Origin: Gammaproteobacteria bacterium | Lineage (GTDB): Bacteria > Pseudomonadota > Gammaproteobacteria > Steroidobacterales > Steroidobacteraceae | DNA length: 37,764 nucleotides | NCBI GenBank assembly: GCA_027307325.1 | Contig: DAHUXE010000068.1 | Coordinates: 1 to 37,764, forward strand | Direction: 5' to 3' | Position numbers and translations under genes: made by a program | In this document: positions 1 to 9,079 of the stretch, in pieces | Numbering within the stretch: the stretch's first letter is position 1 | How the letters are laid out: each line of letters opens with the position of its first letter | Notes under the pieces: model-generated | The model's database searches: none | What the model was told of the DNA's origin: nothing | The model's input: the letters and a program-made list of their open reading frames with translations, nothing else

Positions 1-142
1 CGTGAACCTCATCGTGTCCGCGGCCGCACCGCCTCCGCAGCTGTATCGCGGTGAGCGCCTCAGGGCGCCCTTCGAGCGCACCGTGAGCCGGCTCATCGAG
101 ATGCAGAGCGTGGAATACCTGGCGCGCGAGCACCGGCCGTAA
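1..142 (+). CDS. C-terminal end of an unidentified protein (truncated by window start)
   Basis: An open frame runs from base 2 to a TAA at 140-142 and gives the last 46 residues of a protein whose start lies outside the window. The tail ends in E-Y-L-A-R-E-H-R-P and contains a Pro-rich patch (A-P-P-P-Q-L-Y) followed by an amphipathic helix-like stretch. Base composition and third-position G/C match the neighbouring genes, so it is probably real coding sequence. I do not recognise the family from this fragment. The 122 bases after it hold only the ribosome binding site of the next gene and a short CCCGGCCGGG palindrome near 197. Confidence 0.5.
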   Translation, partial: VNLIVSAAAPPPQLYRGERLRAPFERTVSRLIEMQSVEYLAREHRP

Positions 143-264
143 GCAATCCCCCGGAAGACGGACGCTGCCGACCCAACTAATCCTTGTTCCTGGTCACCCG
201 GCCGGGGGCTGTCCCTGCGTGGGTACGTGCGTGAGCATGGCGCGACGCTTTCACGGAGCAAGCC

Positions 265-1797
265 ATGGGCCAGCAACTCGCGGGAGAGACGATGGGCCGG
301 CGGACCGTGGTGCCGCCCGCGAGCTCCGCGGCCGAGCACGAGTTCCTCGGCCGCGTGCCGTCGGGTCTGCTCGGCGTCGCGTTCGTGCTCTTGTGGAGCT
401 CGGGTTATCCGGCAGCCCGGATCGCGCTCGATCATGCCGGTCCGTTCACGTTGCTGGTATTGCGCTTCGGTGGCGCGGGGCTGATGTTTGCCGCGCTCGC
501 CGGGGCTGGCGGGGTCGCCTGGCCACGAGGGCGCGCGGCGCTGCACAGCGTTCTGGCCGGCACGTTGCAGCTCGGGCTTCAGTTCGGCGCGCTCTACTGG
601 GCCGTCGCCCAGGGCGTGAACGTCGGGCTGATCGCACTCGTGATCGGCACCATGCCGATCGTCACCGCCCTGATCGGGCGCGCGCTGTTTCGCGAAGCAG
701 TCCGCCCACTCCGGTGGCTTGGATTCGCGCTCGGTTTCGCCGGGGTCGCCCTGGCGGTGGGCGAGAGTGTCACGCCGGGCCGGGGCGCTTCGCCAGTCGC
801 CTATCTGGCAGTGCTCGCCGGTTTGTTCGCCATCAGCGTCGGCACCTTGTATCAGAAGCATCACGCTTCGAGCGTCGATCCGCGCAGCGGCCTGGCATTG
901 CAGCATCTCGCCGCGGCTCTTCTGCTGCTGCCGTTCGCGATACATGAAGGCTTCCGTGCCGATGGCTCGGCCTCTTTCTTCGCGAGCCTCGGCTGGGTGA
1001 TCGGCGTCAATTCGCTCACCACGTTCGCGCTGTTCTTCGTGCTGCTGAAGCGCGGGGCGGTCGGCCAGGTGACCGCGCTATTCTTCCTGATGCCGCCGGT
1101 AACGGCCGTGATCGATTACCTGGTGCTGGGGGACGCGCTGACCGCATACCAGGTGGCGGGGCTGGCGCTCGGGGCACTCGGCGTCTATCTGGCGACGCGC
1201 CCGCGCCCTGAATCGGCCGCGCGGCCGGCGACCGCGCTCCCCTCGGCTGGCTTGCCGCGCGGGCCCCGCGCAGCGAGGACAAGTACGCGGCTCAGGGACG
1301 GCAGACAGGTCCTGATCCGGCCGATCGGGCCGGCAGATCTGGATGCACTCAGGGGCTTCTTCGCCGCGCTGTCGCCGGTAACCAGCAGGCTGCGATTCCA
1401 CGCTCCAATGAAGGAGCTGCCGGAGCGGCTGCTGCGCGAGTTCACCAAGCCCGACCAGCGCAAGCACGTCGGCCTGATCGCCGCAGAGGACGGGCGGGGC
1501 GCAGATGGAGCCCCGCGTCTTGTTGCCGAAGCTCGCTACGTCAGGTGCCCCGATTCGGACGCGGCCGAATTCGCTCTGGTCGTCGCCGACGACTGGCAGC
1601 GAGTCGGCCTCGGGTCCTCGCTGATGCAAGCTCTGCTGCGTCATGCCCGCCTGGCAGGCGTGCGGCGTCTGTGCGGCGATGCGCTCGTGGACAACGAAGC
1701 GATTCGGCAATTCCTCTGCTCGCTCGGCGCGTACTCATCAGGCGAGATTGCAAGCACCGTACGACTGTGCCTGAGCACACGACGGGTCATTCAGTAA
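265..1797 (+). CDS. EamA/DMT-family exporter fused to a C-terminal GNAT acetyltransferase domain
   Basis: The 510-residue protein has two parts. Residues about 32-310 form a drug/metabolite transporter with ten predicted hydrophobic helices in two EamA repeats (LLWSSGYPAARIAL in helix 1, then a second repeat). After a Pro/Ala/Arg-rich linker at about 311-345, residues 346-505 form a GNAT domain: R-D-G-R-Q-V-L-I-R-P at its start, and the acetyl-CoA loop Q-R-V-G-L-G near residue 448. The start ATG at 265 has GGAG at 255-258, six bases upstream. DMT proteins usually end after the tenth helix (about 300 residues), so the fusion is the odd feature. By family the first half exports small metabolites and the second acetylates an amine. 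That one acts on the other's substrate, with the GNAT domain in the cytoplasm, is inference. Confidence 0.88.
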   Translation: MGQQLAGETMGRRTVVPPASSAAEHEFLGRVPSGLLGVAFVLLWSSGYPAARIALDHAGPFTLLVLRFGGAGLMFAALAGAGGVAWPRGRAALHSVLAGTLQLGLQFGALYWAVAQGVNVGLIALVIGTMPIVTALIGRALFREAVRPLRWLGFALGFAGVALAVGESVTPGRGASPVAYLAVLAGLFAISVGTLYQKHHASSVDPRSGLALQHLAAALLLLPFAIHEGFRADGSASFFASLGWVIGVNSLTTFALFFVLLKRGAVGQVTALFFLMPPVTAVIDYLVLGDALTAYQVAGLALGALGVYLATRPRPESAARPATALPSAGLPRGPRAARTSTRLRDGRQVLIRPIGPADLDALRGFFAALSPVTSRLRFHAPMKELPERLLREFTKPDQRKHVGLIAAEDGRGADGAPRLVAEARYVRCPDSDAAEFALVVADDWQRVGLGSSLMQALLRHARLAGVRRLCGDALVDNEAIRQFLCSLGAYSSGEIASTVRLCLSTRRVIQ

Positions 1798-1829
1798 TCG
1801 TCGCCGGCAGGCCGCCGGCCGCCGAATGG

Positions 1830-2882
1830 CTAAATCACGCCCCTGCGGATCTGATCCTGTTCGATCGACTCGAACAGCGCCTTGAAATTCCCCTCGCCGA
1901 AACCCTCGTTGCCCTTCCTCTGGATGATCTCGAAGAAGATCGGGCCGATGACGTTCTGCGTGAAGATCTGCAGCAGCACGCCCTCGCCCCTGGCGGGGTT
2001 GCCGTCGATCAGGATACGCCGCGTGCTCAGCTCGCCGAGCGACTCACGGTGCCCGGGCACGCGCGCCGCGACGCCGTCGTAGTAGCTCTCCGGCGTGTCC
2101 TGAAAGGCGACGCCGTGACCGCGCAGCACGTCCACCGTGCGGTAGATATCGGCGGTCGCGAGCGCGATGTGCTGGATGCCCTCGCCGCGGTATTCGCGCA
2201 GATACTCCTCGATCTGGCTCTTGTCGTCCTGCGATTCGTTGATCGGGATGCGGATCTTGCCGCACGGGCTCGTCATGGCGCGCGACAGCAGCCCCGTGAG
2301 CTTGCCTTCGATGTCGAAGTAGCGGATCTCGCGGAAGTTGAACAGCTTCTCGTAGAAGCCGGCCCACTGGTCCATGCGCCCGCGGCCGACGTTGTGCGTG
2401 AGGTGATCGATGACCGTAAGCCCCGCGCTCTCCGCCGGCGCCGGCGGCGCCACCGGGCGGAAGTCGACGTCATAGATCGAGCGCTCTCCGTAAAGGTCCA
2501 CCAGATAGATGAGCGAACCGCCGATGCCTTCGATGCAGGGGATGTTGAGCTCCATGGGGCCGGCGCTCTGCGGTCCGGGCTTTGCCCCGAGCCCGAGCGC
2601 CCGGCGGTAGGCCCCGGCCGCATCGCCCACCCGGAAAGCCATGGCGCACGCCGAGGGGCCGTGCATGCGCGCGAAGGCCTGCGCGAACGAGGCGGGCTCG
2701 GCGTTGATGATGAAGTTGATTTCGCCCTGCCGGTGCAGCGTCACGTTCTTGGAGCGGTGGCGCGCCACCACCGGGAAGCCGAGCCGCTCGAACAGCGTGC
2801 GCAGCAACTGCGGATCCGGCGCCGTGTATTCGACGAACTCGAACCCGTCGGTGCCCATCGGGTTTTCGGCAGGAGCGCTCAT
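1830..2882 (-). CDS. hppD: 4-hydroxyphenylpyruvate dioxygenase
   Basis: This 350-residue non-haem Fe(II) enzyme converts 4-hydroxyphenylpyruvate to homogentisate in tyrosine catabolism in the cytoplasm. It has the two vicinal-oxygen-chelate domains of the family. The iron ligands are visible as His160 (I-D-H-L-T-H-N), His238 (G-I-Q-H-I-A) and Glu318 (P-I-F-F-E-I-I-Q-R), and the C-terminal helix G-F-G-E-G-N-F-K-A-L-F is intact. Length matches the bacterial family of about 350-360. The ATG at 2882 is preferred to upstream in-frame codons because the homology begins there and a TATAAT box lies just before it. No homogentisate dioxygenase gene is beside it. It is divergent from the glutamate dehydrogenase gene, with 71 bases between the two start codons. 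Confidence 0.97.
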   Translation of the reverse strand: MSAPAENPMGTDGFEFVEYTAPDPQLLRTLFERLGFPVVARHRSKNVTLHRQGEINFIINAEPASFAQAFARMHGPSACAMAFRVGDAAGAYRRALGLGAKPGPQSAGPMELNIPCIEGIGGSLIYLVDLYGERSIYDVDFRPVAPPAPAESAGLTVIDHLTHNVGRGRMDQWAGFYEKLFNFREIRYFDIEGKLTGLLSRAMTSPCGKIRIPINESQDDKSQIEEYLREYRGEGIQHIALATADIYRTVDVLRGHGVAFQDTPESYYDGVAARVPGHRESLGELSTRRILIDGNPARGEGVLLQIFTQNVIGPIFFEIIQRKGNEGFGEGNFKALFESIEQDQIRRGVI

Positions 2883-2888
2883 GAGGGC

Positions 2889-2894
2889 ATTATA
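2889..2894 (-). promoter_or_regulatory. -10 box TATAAT of hppD
   Basis: A perfect TATAAT reads on the minus strand and ends six bases before the hppD ATG. With a usual start-point 6-8 bases downstream of the box, transcription would begin at or next to the A of the start codon, giving a leaderless mRNA. No good -35 hexamer is visible 16-18 bases upstream. Confidence 0.6.
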
Positions 2895-2936
2895 GGCGCC
2901 CGCACACGCTGCCGGCCGCCCGCAGCGTCCCGCATG

Positions 2937-2942
2937 TATAAT
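2937..2942 (+). promoter_or_regulatory. -10 box TATAAT of the glutamate dehydrogenase gene
   Basis: A perfect TATAAT lies 11 bases before the ATG at 2954, predicting a 5' leader of only about five bases and no room for a Shine-Dalgarno sequence. It is 42 bases from the oppositely oriented TATAAT of hppD. No convincing -35 element is visible. Confidence 0.6.
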
Positions 2943-2953
2943 CGCGCGCCTCC

Positions 2954-5900
2954 ATGCACGCGCACGTTGCTCCCGAGGACAGCCGGCTGCTGCGCAGCAT
3001 TCCCGCCGCGCGGGTCGCGCTGATCGAGCGCATCGCACGCACGGCGGGCGGCCGCAACGGCCGCAACGAGCTGCAGCAGCGTTTCCTGCGCAGCTACTTC
3101 CACGGAGTCGCGGAAGAGGATCTGGCGGCGCACCCGCCGGGACTGCTCGCCAGGGCGGCGCTCGCGCACCTCGCGTTCGCGGCCCGCCGCGCACCGGGGC
3201 GCGCGCTGGTGCGGGTGTTCAATCCGGCCGCGGACGCCGACGGCTTCGAGTCGCCCCATACGCTGGTGCTCACGGTCACGGACGACATGCCGTTCCTGGT
3301 CGACTCGCTCGGCATGGCGCTGAACCGTGCCGGGCTCGCCGTCCACCTGATCGTGCACCCGGTGCTGCAGGTGCGCCGCAACCGGCGCGGGCGGCTCATT
3401 GACCTCGGTGCCAACGGCTCGGAGGCCGTGCACGCCGAATCGTGGCAGCTCTACGAGATCGACCGCGTCACGGACCCGGAGCAGCTCGACAAGCTGCAGC
3501 GCGGGCTCGCGTCGACGCTCGCCGACGTGCGCGCCGTGGTGAGCGACTTCATGACGATGCGCGAGCGCATGCGCGAGATCATCGCTCGGCTCGAGAGCGA
3601 CCCGCCGCCGCTGCCCGCCGCCGAGGTGGGCGAGGCGCGCCATCTTCTCGACTGGATGGAAGGCCGGCACTTCGTCTTCCTCGGCTACCGCCATTACCGC
3701 CTCGAGCGTGGCCGCGCCGAGGACCGGCTCGTGCCCGACCTGGCCTCGAGCCTCGGCGTGCTGGCGCGCGGCCGGCGCCAGCGAGGCCGTGCCGCCGCGG
3801 CGGTGCTGCGCGGCGACATGCGCATGCGCGCGCGCGATCCGGAGCTGCTGATCGTCACCAAGGCGAATTCGCCCGCCACCGTGCATCGCGACGAGTACCT
3901 CGACTACGTCGGCGTCAAGACCTTCGACAACCGCGGGCTGGTGGATGGCGAGCATCGCTTCCTCGGACTGTGGACCTCGACCGCCTATCACGGCAGCCCG
4001 CGCGAGATCCCGGTCCTGCGCCGCAAGGTCGAGCGCGTCATCGAGCACTTCGGCCTCGATCCGGCGAGCCACGACGGCAAGGAGGTGCTCAACGTTCTCG
4101 AGACCTATCCGCGCGATGAGCTGTTCCAGGCCGGCGTGCCGGATCTCATCCGCATCGTGCGCGGGGTCGTGAATCTCTACGAGCGCCGCACGGTGCGCCT
4201 GCTGGTGCGCCGTGACCCCTATCAGCGCTTCTACTCGTGCCTGGTGTACGTGCCGCGCGATCGCTACAACACCGAGGTGCGCCAGCGCATCGAGCGCATC
4301 GCGCTCGCGGGCTTCGCCGGCACCAGCGTCGAGAGCAATGCGCAGATCTCGGGCTCGAGCCACGCGCGCGTGCACGTGGTTGTGCGCACCGACCCGTCAC
4401 GGCAGCACAAGCCCGACCTGCCCGCCCTCGAGCGCCGTATCGCCGACGCCGCCCTCACCTGGTCCGATCGTCTGCGCGAGGTGCTGACGACCGAGCGTGG
4501 CGAGGCCGCGGGACTTGCGCTGCTGGCGCGCTACGCCCGGGCGTTCCCGGTCGCCTACCAGGACGACGTCGCGCCGGACGCGGTGCTCGATGACCTCGCC
4601 GACCTCGAGGCGCTGCGCCACGAGCCGCAGGCGCTGCGCCTGAAGCTCCACCGGCCCGCCGCGCAGAAGCCCGAGCGCGTGCATCTCAAGATCGCCAAGC
4701 GCGGCGATCCGGTACCGATCTCCGACATCCTGCCGATGCTCGAGAACTTCGGCCTGCGGGTGATCTCCGAGCGGCCCTATCAGCTCGCCTGGCCGGAAGG
4801 CGGCGCGGCGTGGATCCAGGATTTCGAGCTCGAGCACCGCGACGGCCTGGTGACCGACATCGCCCGCGTCGAAGAACGATTCCGCGAGGCGTTTCTCGCC
4901 GCCTGGGCGGGCGCCATCGAGAACGACGGCTTCAACCGCCTGGTACTGGGCGCGGACCTCGCCGCGCGCCAGATCGTGGTGCTGCGCGCCTGCTGCCGCT
5001 ATCTGCTGCAGACCGGCGTGCCCTTCAGCCAGATCTACATGGAGCGCACGCTGTCCGGCAACGTGGGCATAACGCGCAATCTCGTGCGCCTCTTCGAGGC
5101 GCGCTTCGCGCGCGGCACCGCGCGCAACGCCCGCGCCGACCGTGCCGCCGAGAACCTGGTGGCGCAGATCCGCGCCGGGCTCGATGGCGTGGCGAGCCTC
5201 GACGACGACCGCATCCTGCGCGCCTACCTCAACCTGGTGCGCGCCATGTTGCGCACCAACTTCTATCAGCAGGGCGCCGACGGGCACCCCAAGAGCTACC
5301 TGTCGTTCAAGCTCGACCCGGCGCAGATCCCCGACCTGCCGCTGCCCAGACCTAAGTTCGAGATCTTCGTCTACAGCCCGCGCGTCGAGGGCGTGCATCT
5401 GCGGATGGGCTACGTGGCGCGCGGCGGCATCCGCTGGTCGGACCGGCGCGAGGACTTTCGCACCGAGATTCTCGGCCTGATGAAGGCACAGAACGTCAAG
5501 AACACGGTCATCGTGCCGGTGGGCGCCAAGGGTGGCTTCGTGCCGAAGCGCCTCGCGGGCACGCGCGAGGAGATCCAGGCCGAGGTCGTGGCCTGCTACC
5601 AGACCTTCATCCGCGGACTCCTCGATCTCACCGACAACATCGTTGCGGGCCGCATCGTGTCGCCGCACGGCGTGGTGCGGCGCGACGGCGACGATCCGTA
5701 CCTCGTGGTCGCTGCCGACAAGGGCACCACCACGTTCTCCGACATTGCCAACGCCATCTCGGCCGACTACCGCTTCTGGCTCGGCGATGCGTTCGCCTCC
5801 GGCGGCTCGGCCGGCTACGACCACAAGAAGATGGGCATCACGGCGCGCGGCGGCTGGGAGTGCGTCAAGCGCCACTTCCGCGAGTTGGGGCTAGACACGC

Positions 5901-7804
5901 AGAAGACCGGCTTCACGGCGGCCGGTATCGGCGACATGTCCGGAGACGTGTTCGGCAACGGCATGCTGCTGTCGCGCCATATCCGCCTGCAGGCCGCATT
6001 CGACCACCGCCACATCTTTCTCGACCCGAACCCGGACCCGGCGGCGGGCCTCGCCGAGCGCTCGCGCCTGTTCGCCCTGCCGCGCTCGAGCTGGGACGAC
6101 TACGACCGCAAGAAGCTCTCGCGTGGCGGCGGCATCTTCCCGCGCACGCTCAAGTCGATCGCCCTGCCGGCCGAGGCGCGCGCCCTGCTCGGCCTCGAAG
6201 CGGGCGGCGCCACGCCCAACGAGATCATCCGCGCGATCCTCAGGCTGCCGGTCGACCTCCTGTGGAACGGCGGCATCGGCACCTACGTCAAGGCGAGCGA
6301 CGAGACCAACGCCGAGGTCGGCGACCGCACCAACGACGGCCTGCGCATCAACGGCCGCGAGCTGCGCGCCCGGGTGGTCGGTGAAGGCGGCAACCTCGGC
6401 CTCTCGCAGCGCGGCCGCGTCGAGTACGCCCTCAAGGGCGGGCGCCTCAACAGCGATTTCATCGACAACTCCGCCGGTGTCAACACCTCCGACGTCGAGG
6501 TAAACATCAAGATCCTGCTCAACCCGCTGCTCGCCGAAGGCAAGCTCGCACGCGGCGAGCGCAACCGGCTGCTGGTGCGCATGACGCACGCGGTGGCCGA
6601 CGTCGTGCTGCGCAACAACTACCTGCAGGGCCAGGCCATCAGCACCCTGGAGATGCAGTCGGCGGCGCGTCTGCAGGAGTTCCAGCACCTGATTCGCTCG
6701 CTCGAGCGCTCCGGCGACCTGAACCGCGCCCTCGAGTTCCTGCCGAGCGACGACGAGCTGCTCGAGCGGCGCAAGCGCGGCATCGGCCTCGCGCGGCCCG
6801 AGCTCGCGATCCTGCTCGCCTACAGCAAGATCTGGCTCAACAACCACCTGCTCGCCTCCGACGTGCCCGAGGACCCGTACCTGTCGCACGAGCTCGAGCG
6901 CTACTTCCCCGCGCCGCTGCGGGAGCGCTTCCCGCGCGCCATCGGCCGCCACCGGCTGCGCCGCGAGATCATCGCCACCGCGACCACCAACAGCCTCGTG
7001 AACCGCATGGGGCCGACCTTCGTGTCGCGCGCGCAGGAAGACACGGGAGCGGAGCCCGCGCACATCGCCCGCGCCTACACGGCGGCGCGCGAGATGTTCG
7101 CCATGCGCGCGGTCTGGGAGCAGATCGAGGCCCTCGACAACCGCGTGCCCGCCAAGCTGCAGTACGAAGCGGCGTTCCAGACCAGCCGCCTGCTGCGGCA
7201 TGCGACCTACTGGCTGCTCGCCGCCCGCCGGCGCGGCCTGCAGGTCGACGCCGCGGTGAAGGAATTCCGCGGCGCGGTGCGCGAGCTCGAGGTGCGCGTG
7301 GCCGAGCTCCTGACGGGCGACGAGCTGCAGCGTTTCGGCGAGGCACGCGAACGCTATACGGCCGCGGGACTGCCGCCGCAGCTCGCCGCGCGCATCGCCA
7401 GTCTGGAGCCGCTCAATGCGGCGCTCGACATCGCCGAGATCTCCGCCGCGCACGGCGTGAGCGTCACGGAGACGGCGCGCGTCTACTTCGAGGTCGGAAC
7501 GCGCACCGGCATCGACTGGCTGCGCACGCGTATCGAGAAACTGAGCGTCGACGGCCCGTGGCAGGCGATCGCGCGCACCGGGCTGCGTGACGGGGCGCTG
7601 CGCGTGCACCGCCGCCTCACCGAGCGCGTGCTGAGCCGCCACGAGCGCGGCAGCGCGAGTGCGCGCGTCGGCGCCTGGATCGAGGCGGCGGGCAAGGAGC
7701 TCGCGCACTGGCAACGCACGCTCAACGACATGCGCGCCGCCGGCGCCGCCGACTTCGCCACGCTGACCGTGGGCGTCGAGACCGTCCGCAAGCTCGCGAA
7801 TTGA
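2954..7804 (+). CDS. gdhB: NAD-specific glutamate dehydrogenase, large (about 180 kDa) type
   Basis: The 1616-residue protein matches the large NAD-GDH family in length and order: an N-terminal regulatory region (about residues 1-650, with [13 protein letters not shown] near 110), then the catalytic region. Catalytic-core signatures include [15 protein letters not shown] near residue 825 and the lysine-bearing G-A-K-G-G-F-V-P-K near 857. The NAD-binding part contains [14 protein letters not shown] near 990. By family it oxidises glutamate to 2-oxoglutarate and ammonia, usually for glutamate and arginine catabolism. The ATG at 2954 has no Shine-Dalgarno but sits close behind a -10 box. gpmA follows after two bases. 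I saw no frameshift or missing core motif. Confidence 0.96.
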   Translation: MHAHVAPEDSRLLRSIPAARVALIERIARTAGGRNGRNELQQRFLRSYFHGVAEEDLAAHPPGLLARAALAHLAFAARRAPGRALVRVFNPAADADGFESPHTLVLTVTDDMPFLVDSLGMALNRAGLAVHLIVHPVLQVRRNRRGRLIDLGANGSEAVHAESWQLYEIDRVTDPEQLDKLQRGLASTLADVRAVVSDFMTMRERMREIIARLESDPPPLPAAEVGEARHLLDWMEGRHFVFLGYRHYRLERGRAEDRLVPDLASSLGVLARGRRQRGRAAAAVLRGDMRMRARDPELLIVTKANSPATVHRDEYLDYVGVKTFDNRGLVDGEHRFLGLWTSTAYHGSPREIPVLRRKVERVIEHFGLDPASHDGKEVLNVLETYPRDELFQAGVPDLIRIVRGVVNLYERRTVRLLVRRDPYQRFYSCLVYVPRDRYNTEVRQRIERIALAGFAGTSVESNAQISGSSHARVHVVVRTDPSRQHKPDLPALERRIADAALTWSDRLREVLTTERGEAAGLALLARYARAFPVAYQDDVAPDAVLDDLADLEALRHEPQALRLKLHRPAAQKPERVHLKIAKRGDPVPISDILPMLENFGLRVISERPYQLAWPEGGAAWIQDFELEHRDGLVTDIARVEERFREAFLAAWAGAIENDGFNRLVLGADLAARQIVVLRACCRYLLQTGVPFSQIYMERTLSGNVGITRNLVRLFEARFARGTARNARADRAAENLVAQIRAGLDGVASLDDDRILRAYLNLVRAMLRTNFYQQGADGHPKSYLSFKLDPAQIPDLPLPRPKFEIFVYSPRVEGVHLRMGYVARGGIRWSDRREDFRTEILGLMKAQNVKNTVIVPVGAKGGFVPKRLAGTREEIQAEVVACYQTFIRGLLDLTDNIVAGRIVSPHGVVRRDGDDPYLVVAADKGTTTFSDIANAISADYRFWLGDAFASGGSAGYDHKKMGITARGGWECVKRHFRELGLDTQKTGFTAAGIGDMSGDVFGNGMLLSRHIRLQAAFDHRHIFLDPNPDPAAGLAERSRLFALPRSSWDDYDRKKLSRGGGIFPRTLKSIALPAEARALLGLEAGGATPNEIIRAILRLPVDLLWNGGIGTYVKASDETNAEVGDRTNDGLRINGRELRARVVGEGGNLGLSQRGRVEYALKGGRLNSDFIDNSAGVNTSDVEVNIKILLNPLLAEGKLARGERNRLLVRMTHAVADVVLRNNYLQGQAISTLEMQSAARLQEFQHLIRSLERSGDLNRALEFLPSDDELLERRKRGIGLARPELAILLAYSKIWLNNHLLASDVPEDPYLSHELERYFPAPLRERFPRAIGRHRLRREIIATATTNSLVNRMGPTFVSRAQEDTGAEPAHIARAYTAAREMFAMRAVWEQIEALDNRVPAKLQYEAAFQTSRLLRHATYWLLAARRRGLQVDAAVKEFRGAVRELEVRVAELLTGDELQRFGEARERYTAAGLPPQLAARIASLEPLNAALDIAEISAAHGVSVTETARVYFEVGTRTGIDWLRTRIEKLSVDGPWQAIARTGLRDGALRVHRRLTERVLSRHERGSASARVGAWIEAAGKELAHWQRTLNDMRAAGAADFATLTVGVETVRKLAN

Positions 7805-7806
7805 CC

Positions 7807-8556
7807 ATGGTTGGTAAGCTGATCCTGGTCCGTCACGGCCAGAGCGCCTGGAACCTCGAGAATCTCTTCACCGGCTGGACCGACGTCGACCTGACCGCTC
7901 AGGGCAGCGCCGAGGCAGCCCAGGCCGGGCGCGAGCTGCTCGAGGAGCGGCTCGAGGTCGGCACCGCCTTCACCTCGGTGCTGAAGCGCGCGATTCGTAC
8001 GCTGTGGATCATGCTCGACGAGATGGACCGCATGTGGGTCCCGGTCGAGCGCTCGTGGCGCCTCAACGAGCGCCACTACGGAGCGCTGCAGGGCCTCGAC
8101 AAGGCGCAGACCGTCGCCCGGCACGGCGAGGCCCAGGTGAAGGTCTGGCGCCGCAGCTACGACATCCCGCCGCCGGCCCTGGCGGCGGATGACCAGCGTC
8201 ATCCACGCTTCGATCCGCGTTACGCCGGCGTCGCGCCGCAGGACCTGCCGGCGACCGAGTCGCTCAAGGACACGCTGGCGCGCGTCCTGCCTTACTGGCA
8301 TACGCGCATCGCGCCCGAGCTGCGCTCCGGGCGCAACGTGCTGGTGGTCGCGCACGGCAACAGTCTGCGCGCCATGGTGAAGATGCTCGACGAGGTGAGC
8401 GAGAGCGAGATCGTCGAGCTCAACATCCCTACCGGCGTGCCGCTGCTCTACGAGCTCGACGCGGAGCTCAAGCCCCGCGGCAGCCGTTACCTCGGCGACC
8501 CGGACGCGATCGCCGCCGCCGCCGAAGCCGTCAGGCGCCAGACCGAGAAGCGCTGA
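7807..8556 (+). CDS. gpmA: 2,3-bisphosphoglycerate-dependent phosphoglycerate mutase
   Basis: The 249-residue protein interconverts 3- and 2-phosphoglycerate in glycolysis and gluconeogenesis. It carries the phosphohistidine motif L-V-R-H-G-Q-S (His10), Arg61, Glu88 in N-E-R-H-Y-G and the second histidine in V-A-H-G-N-S-L-R (His183), and keeps the full cofactor-dependent length. The ATG at 7807 begins two bases after the TGA of the glutamate dehydrogenase gene. An in-frame TTG at 7801 overlaps that stop but precedes the conserved start. There is no clear Shine-Dalgarno, so translation is probably coupled to the upstream gene. It converges on the RraB-like gene, 101 bases away. Confidence 0.97.
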   Translation: MVGKLILVRHGQSAWNLENLFTGWTDVDLTAQGSAEAAQAGRELLEERLEVGTAFTSVLKRAIRTLWIMLDEMDRMWVPVERSWRLNERHYGALQGLDKAQTVARHGEAQVKVWRRSYDIPPPALAADDQRHPRFDPRYAGVAPQDLPATESLKDTLARVLPYWHTRIAPELRSGRNVLVVAHGNSLRAMVKMLDEVSESEIVELNIPTGVPLLYELDAELKPRGSRYLGDPDAIAAAAEAVRRQTEKR

Positions 8557-8625
8557 CGGCGGGGCGCCGCGTGCCCGGGCACTCATCCTCAGGACGCGAT
8601 CAATGAAGGGGATTTTCGGGGGCGT

Positions 8626-8643
8626 GCGCGGCAGGAGCCGCGC
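8626..8643. terminator. GC-rich stem-loop between convergent genes
   Basis: GCGCGGC and GCCGCGC pair around an AGGA loop in the space where gpmA and the RraB-like gene converge. There is no T-run on either side, so it is at best a weak or Rho-assisted terminator. A 12-base palindrome, GTGCCCGGGCAC, lies nearby at 8571-8582. Confidence 0.3.
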
Positions 8644-8657
8644 CCGCAGCCTGCGCG

Positions 8658-9053
8658 CTACGCTGCCCAGCCGTCATAACGCCCATGGAACTCGCTCGCG
8701 AGCGTCGTCATGCGCGCGCTGAGCGCCTGCATGTCGGGCAGGATGAGCCGCATGCTCTTGGTGGCGTGCAGGCTGAAGGCAAACTCGGCGTCGTCCTGCA
8801 TCGGCTTCACGTCGACGCTGAATTCGGGCTCGAGACGCGCGCGCACGTCCTGGCAGGATGACTGGTCCGGCAGGGCGAGGAAGAAGTCCACCGGGTAATC
8901 GTTGAAGGGCACGTAGCCGCGCGCCCGCAGCCGCTCGATGAGCTGTGCGTCCCAGCTGGCTACCCGGGCACGCCGCGCCGCGCGCAGCTTGAAGTAGACG
9001 CGCACCACGATGAGCACCAGGGCGACCGCCAGCGCCGCAGCGAAAGACACCAT
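8658..9053 (-). CDS. Membrane-anchored RraB-domain protein
   Basis: The 131-residue protein starts with a hydrophobic helix (residues 3-19, A-A-A-L-A-V-A-L-V-L-I-V-V-R-V-Y-F) followed by a basic K-L-R-A-A-R-R-A-R stretch. This predicts an inner-membrane anchor with the rest in the cytoplasm. Residues about 34-131 resemble the RraB fold: W-D-A-Q-L-I-E-R-L-R-A-R-G-Y near the start and the ending F-H-G-R-Y-D-G-W-A-A, like E. coli RraB's F-x-V-E-Y-D-G-W-G-T. RraB binds RNase E and alters RNA decay; E. coli RraB is soluble and has a long acidic tail that is absent here. Function on RNase E is inferred. The gene is the last of a minus-strand cluster, 26 bases after the enoyl-CoA hydratase gene. Confidence 0.72.
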   Translation of the reverse strand: MVSFAAALAVALVLIVVRVYFKLRAARRARVASWDAQLIERLRARGYVPFNDYPVDFFLALPDQSSCQDVRARLEPEFSVDVKPMQDDAEFAFSLHATKSMRLILPDMQALSARMTTLASEFHGRYDGWAA

Positions 9054-9079
9054 GCGTGAGACCCCGGCCCTGCGCGCCT

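Noticed and set aside
2879-7714. Long open frames on the minus strand across the glutamate dehydrogenase gene
   Set aside because: Antisense open frames are expected in high-GC genes; the products have no recognisable domains.
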